Part shown: in pieces, positions 40,301 through 43,300 of the stretch | Layout of the letters: each line of letters opens with the position of its first letter | Position numbering within the stretch: the first letter of the stretch is position 1 | Source: Antedon mediterranea | Taxonomy: Eukaryota > Echinodermata > Crinoidea > Comatulida > Antedonidae | NCBI RefSeq assembly: GCF_964355755.1 | Contig: NC_092670.1 | Coordinates: 2,255,001 to 2,319,000 of the forward strand | Length of the DNA stretch: 64,000 bases | Reading direction: 5' to 3' | Program-made: the position numbers and the translations under genes | Notes under the pieces: model-generated | What the model saw: the letters and a program-made list of their open reading frames with translations, nothing else | Databases searched by the model: none | Told to the model about the DNA's origin: nothing

Positions 40301-43300
40301 ATAAATATTATGTTATAATATATTTATTTTCAAAATTAATGTAACAAACTGTTAGTTGTGATGGTTTGAAGATTATAATTTATAAAGTAATAATAAAAAA
40401 ATTAAATATCACATGTTTTATACCTTTGTGACTTCCACTGCGTTGTGGTACATTATCATGATGTACAATTTGTCGAAGAAGATCAGAAAATACATCTTTC
40501 TTGTCTGGTTCTTTCGATAAAAGTTGTCCAGTTTCCAATCTGAATGTTACATCCCAAATGTTGGTGTAGTTATACCTTGCCAGATCATAGTGAGCAATAA
40601 CCCTCTTTAACGCATCTGGATCAACATTTCGCAGCTTTTTAAACATATATTTTCGACGGAGTGATATCTTTTCTTCTGTATTTTTAGCGTTATCATTTCT
40701 AATATACTGGACTACAAGATCTTCAGCCTTCTTTAATTCACATAATTTGGTAATCTCCAATAAAAGACTAACATTATTAGGTGTAATTTTACCAGTGGCA
40801 TGTAATTCATTAAAAAAATCATTTCCTATGACATTCAGTTTTGTGAGGTCTTCTATATGTAGATGCTCGAATAAGCAGAATTTTAACCATAGCAACCGGT
40901 CACCGTCGAAGTGTCTACCAAGATCAAACTTCAAATTGGTGAACTTTTGATTAGTTTCAAACTTCAAACATCCGGGGGGTAACTGTCTAGGGGGTAGGTG
41001 TCCTAGAAGAAATTTTTGTAATGTAGTTTCTCAATATGTGTTGGGTATTCATTTCCCCATACAATTAGTTAATAGACAAGTTTAAAGTTATACCTGTTAA
41101 AAATGTCTGACATGATTGTTTAGAATTGTATAAGTAGTCAACAAGATCCCATGAATAAATACTAGGTTAATATTTGTTTTTTACCTTCTGGTCGACGTTT
41201 GGAAGCAAATGCTACGCATTTGTCATCGTCACTCTCAATATTTCCTTAAAAAATAAAAAAAAACCTTGATAATATTTTTGAATGTTTACACAATTGACAA
41301 ATAATTAATTGAGATGGTTTGAAAATTAAAATTAAATAATAATAGTTTTCTATGATGTACAATTTGTCGAAGAAGATCGTAAAATACATCTTTTTTTCTT
41401 ATAAACGTTGGAATAGATATTTGGTAAATAAAATCAAAATGTTTTAACATTCATATAAATATCGGTTCACATTTACCTTCTGGTCGTCTGTTAGATCCTG
41501 ATGATTTACTATCGTCATATTCATCTTTCCTACGTTCTAGAAAATGTTTTAAATGTTTAAAAACAAATTATAATATAAATACATACGGGTAAAACTGCTT
41601 TTAAAATACTACATTATAAATATTATGTTATAATATATTTATTTTCAAAATTAATGTAACAAACTGTTAGTTGTGATGGTTTGAAGATTATAATTTATAA
41701 AGTAATAATAAAAAAATTAAATATCACATGTTTTATACCTTTGTGACTTCCACTGCGTTGTGGTACATTATCATGATGTACAATTTGTCGAAGAAGATCA
41801 TCAAATACATCTTTCTTGTCTGGTTCTTTCGATAAAAGTTGTCCAGTTTCCAATCTGAATGTTACATCCCAAATGTTGGTGTAGTTATACCTTGCCAGAT
41901 CATAGTGAGCAATAACCCTCTTTAACGCATCTGGATCAACATTTCGCAGCTTTTTAAACATATATTTTCGACGGGGTGATATCTTTTCTTCTGTATTTTT
42001 AGCGTTATCATTTCTAATATACTGGACTACAAGATCTTCAGCCTTCTTTAATTCACATAATTTGGTAATCTCCAATAAAAGACTAACATTATTAGGTGTA
42101 ATTTTACCAGTGGCATGTAATTCATTAAAAAAATCATTTCCTATGACATTCAGTTTTGTGAGGTCTTCTATATGTAGATGCTCGAATAAGCAGAATTTTA
42201 ACCATAGCAACCGGTCACCGTCGAAGTGTCTACCAAGATCAAACTTCAAATTGGTGAACTTTTGATTAGTTTCAAACTTCAAACATCCGGGGGGTAACTG
42301 TCTAGGGGGTAGGTGTCCTAGAAGAAATTTTTGTAATGTAGTTTCTCAATATGTGTTGGGTATTCATTTCCCCATACAATTAGTTAATAGACAAGTTTAA
42401 AGTTATACCTGTTAAAAATGTCTGACATGATTGTTTAGAATTGTATAAGTAGTCAACAAGATCCCATGAATAAATACTAGGTTAATATTTGTTTTTTACC
42501 TTCTGGTCGACGTTTGGAAGCAAATGCTACGCATTTGTCATCGTCACTCTCAATATTTCCTTAAAAAATAAAAAAAAACCTTGATAATATTTTTGAATGT
42601 TTACACAATTGACAAATAATTAATTGAGATGGTTTGAAAATTAAAATTAAATAATAATAGTTTTCTATGATGTACAATTTGTCGAAGAAGATCGTAAAAT
42701 ACATCTTTTTTTCTTATAAACGTTGGAATAGATATTTGGTAAATAAAATCAAAATGTTTTAACATTCATATAAATATCGGTTCACATTTACCTTCTGGTC
42801 GTCTGTTAGATCCTGATGATTTACTATCGTCATATTCATCTTTCCTACGTTCTAGAAAATGTTTTAAATGTTTAAAAACAAATTATAATATAAATACATA
42901 CGGGTAAAACTGCTTTTAAAATACTACATTATAAATATTATGTTATAATATATTTATTTTCAAAATTAATGTAACAAACTGTTAGTTGTGATGGTTTGAA
43001 GATTATAATTTATAAAGTAATAATAAAAAAATTAAATATCACATGTTTTATACCTTTGTGACTTCCACTGCGTTGTGGTACATTATCATGATGTACAATT
43101 TGTCGAAGAAGATCATCAAATACATCTTTCTTGTCTGGTTCTTTCGATAAAAGTTGTCCAGTTTCCAATCTGAATGTTACATCCCAAATGTTGGTGTAGT
43201 TATACCTTGCCAGATCATAGTGAGCAATAACCCTCTTTAACGCATCTGGATCAACATTTCGCAGCTTTTTAAACATATATTTTCGACGGGGTGATATCTT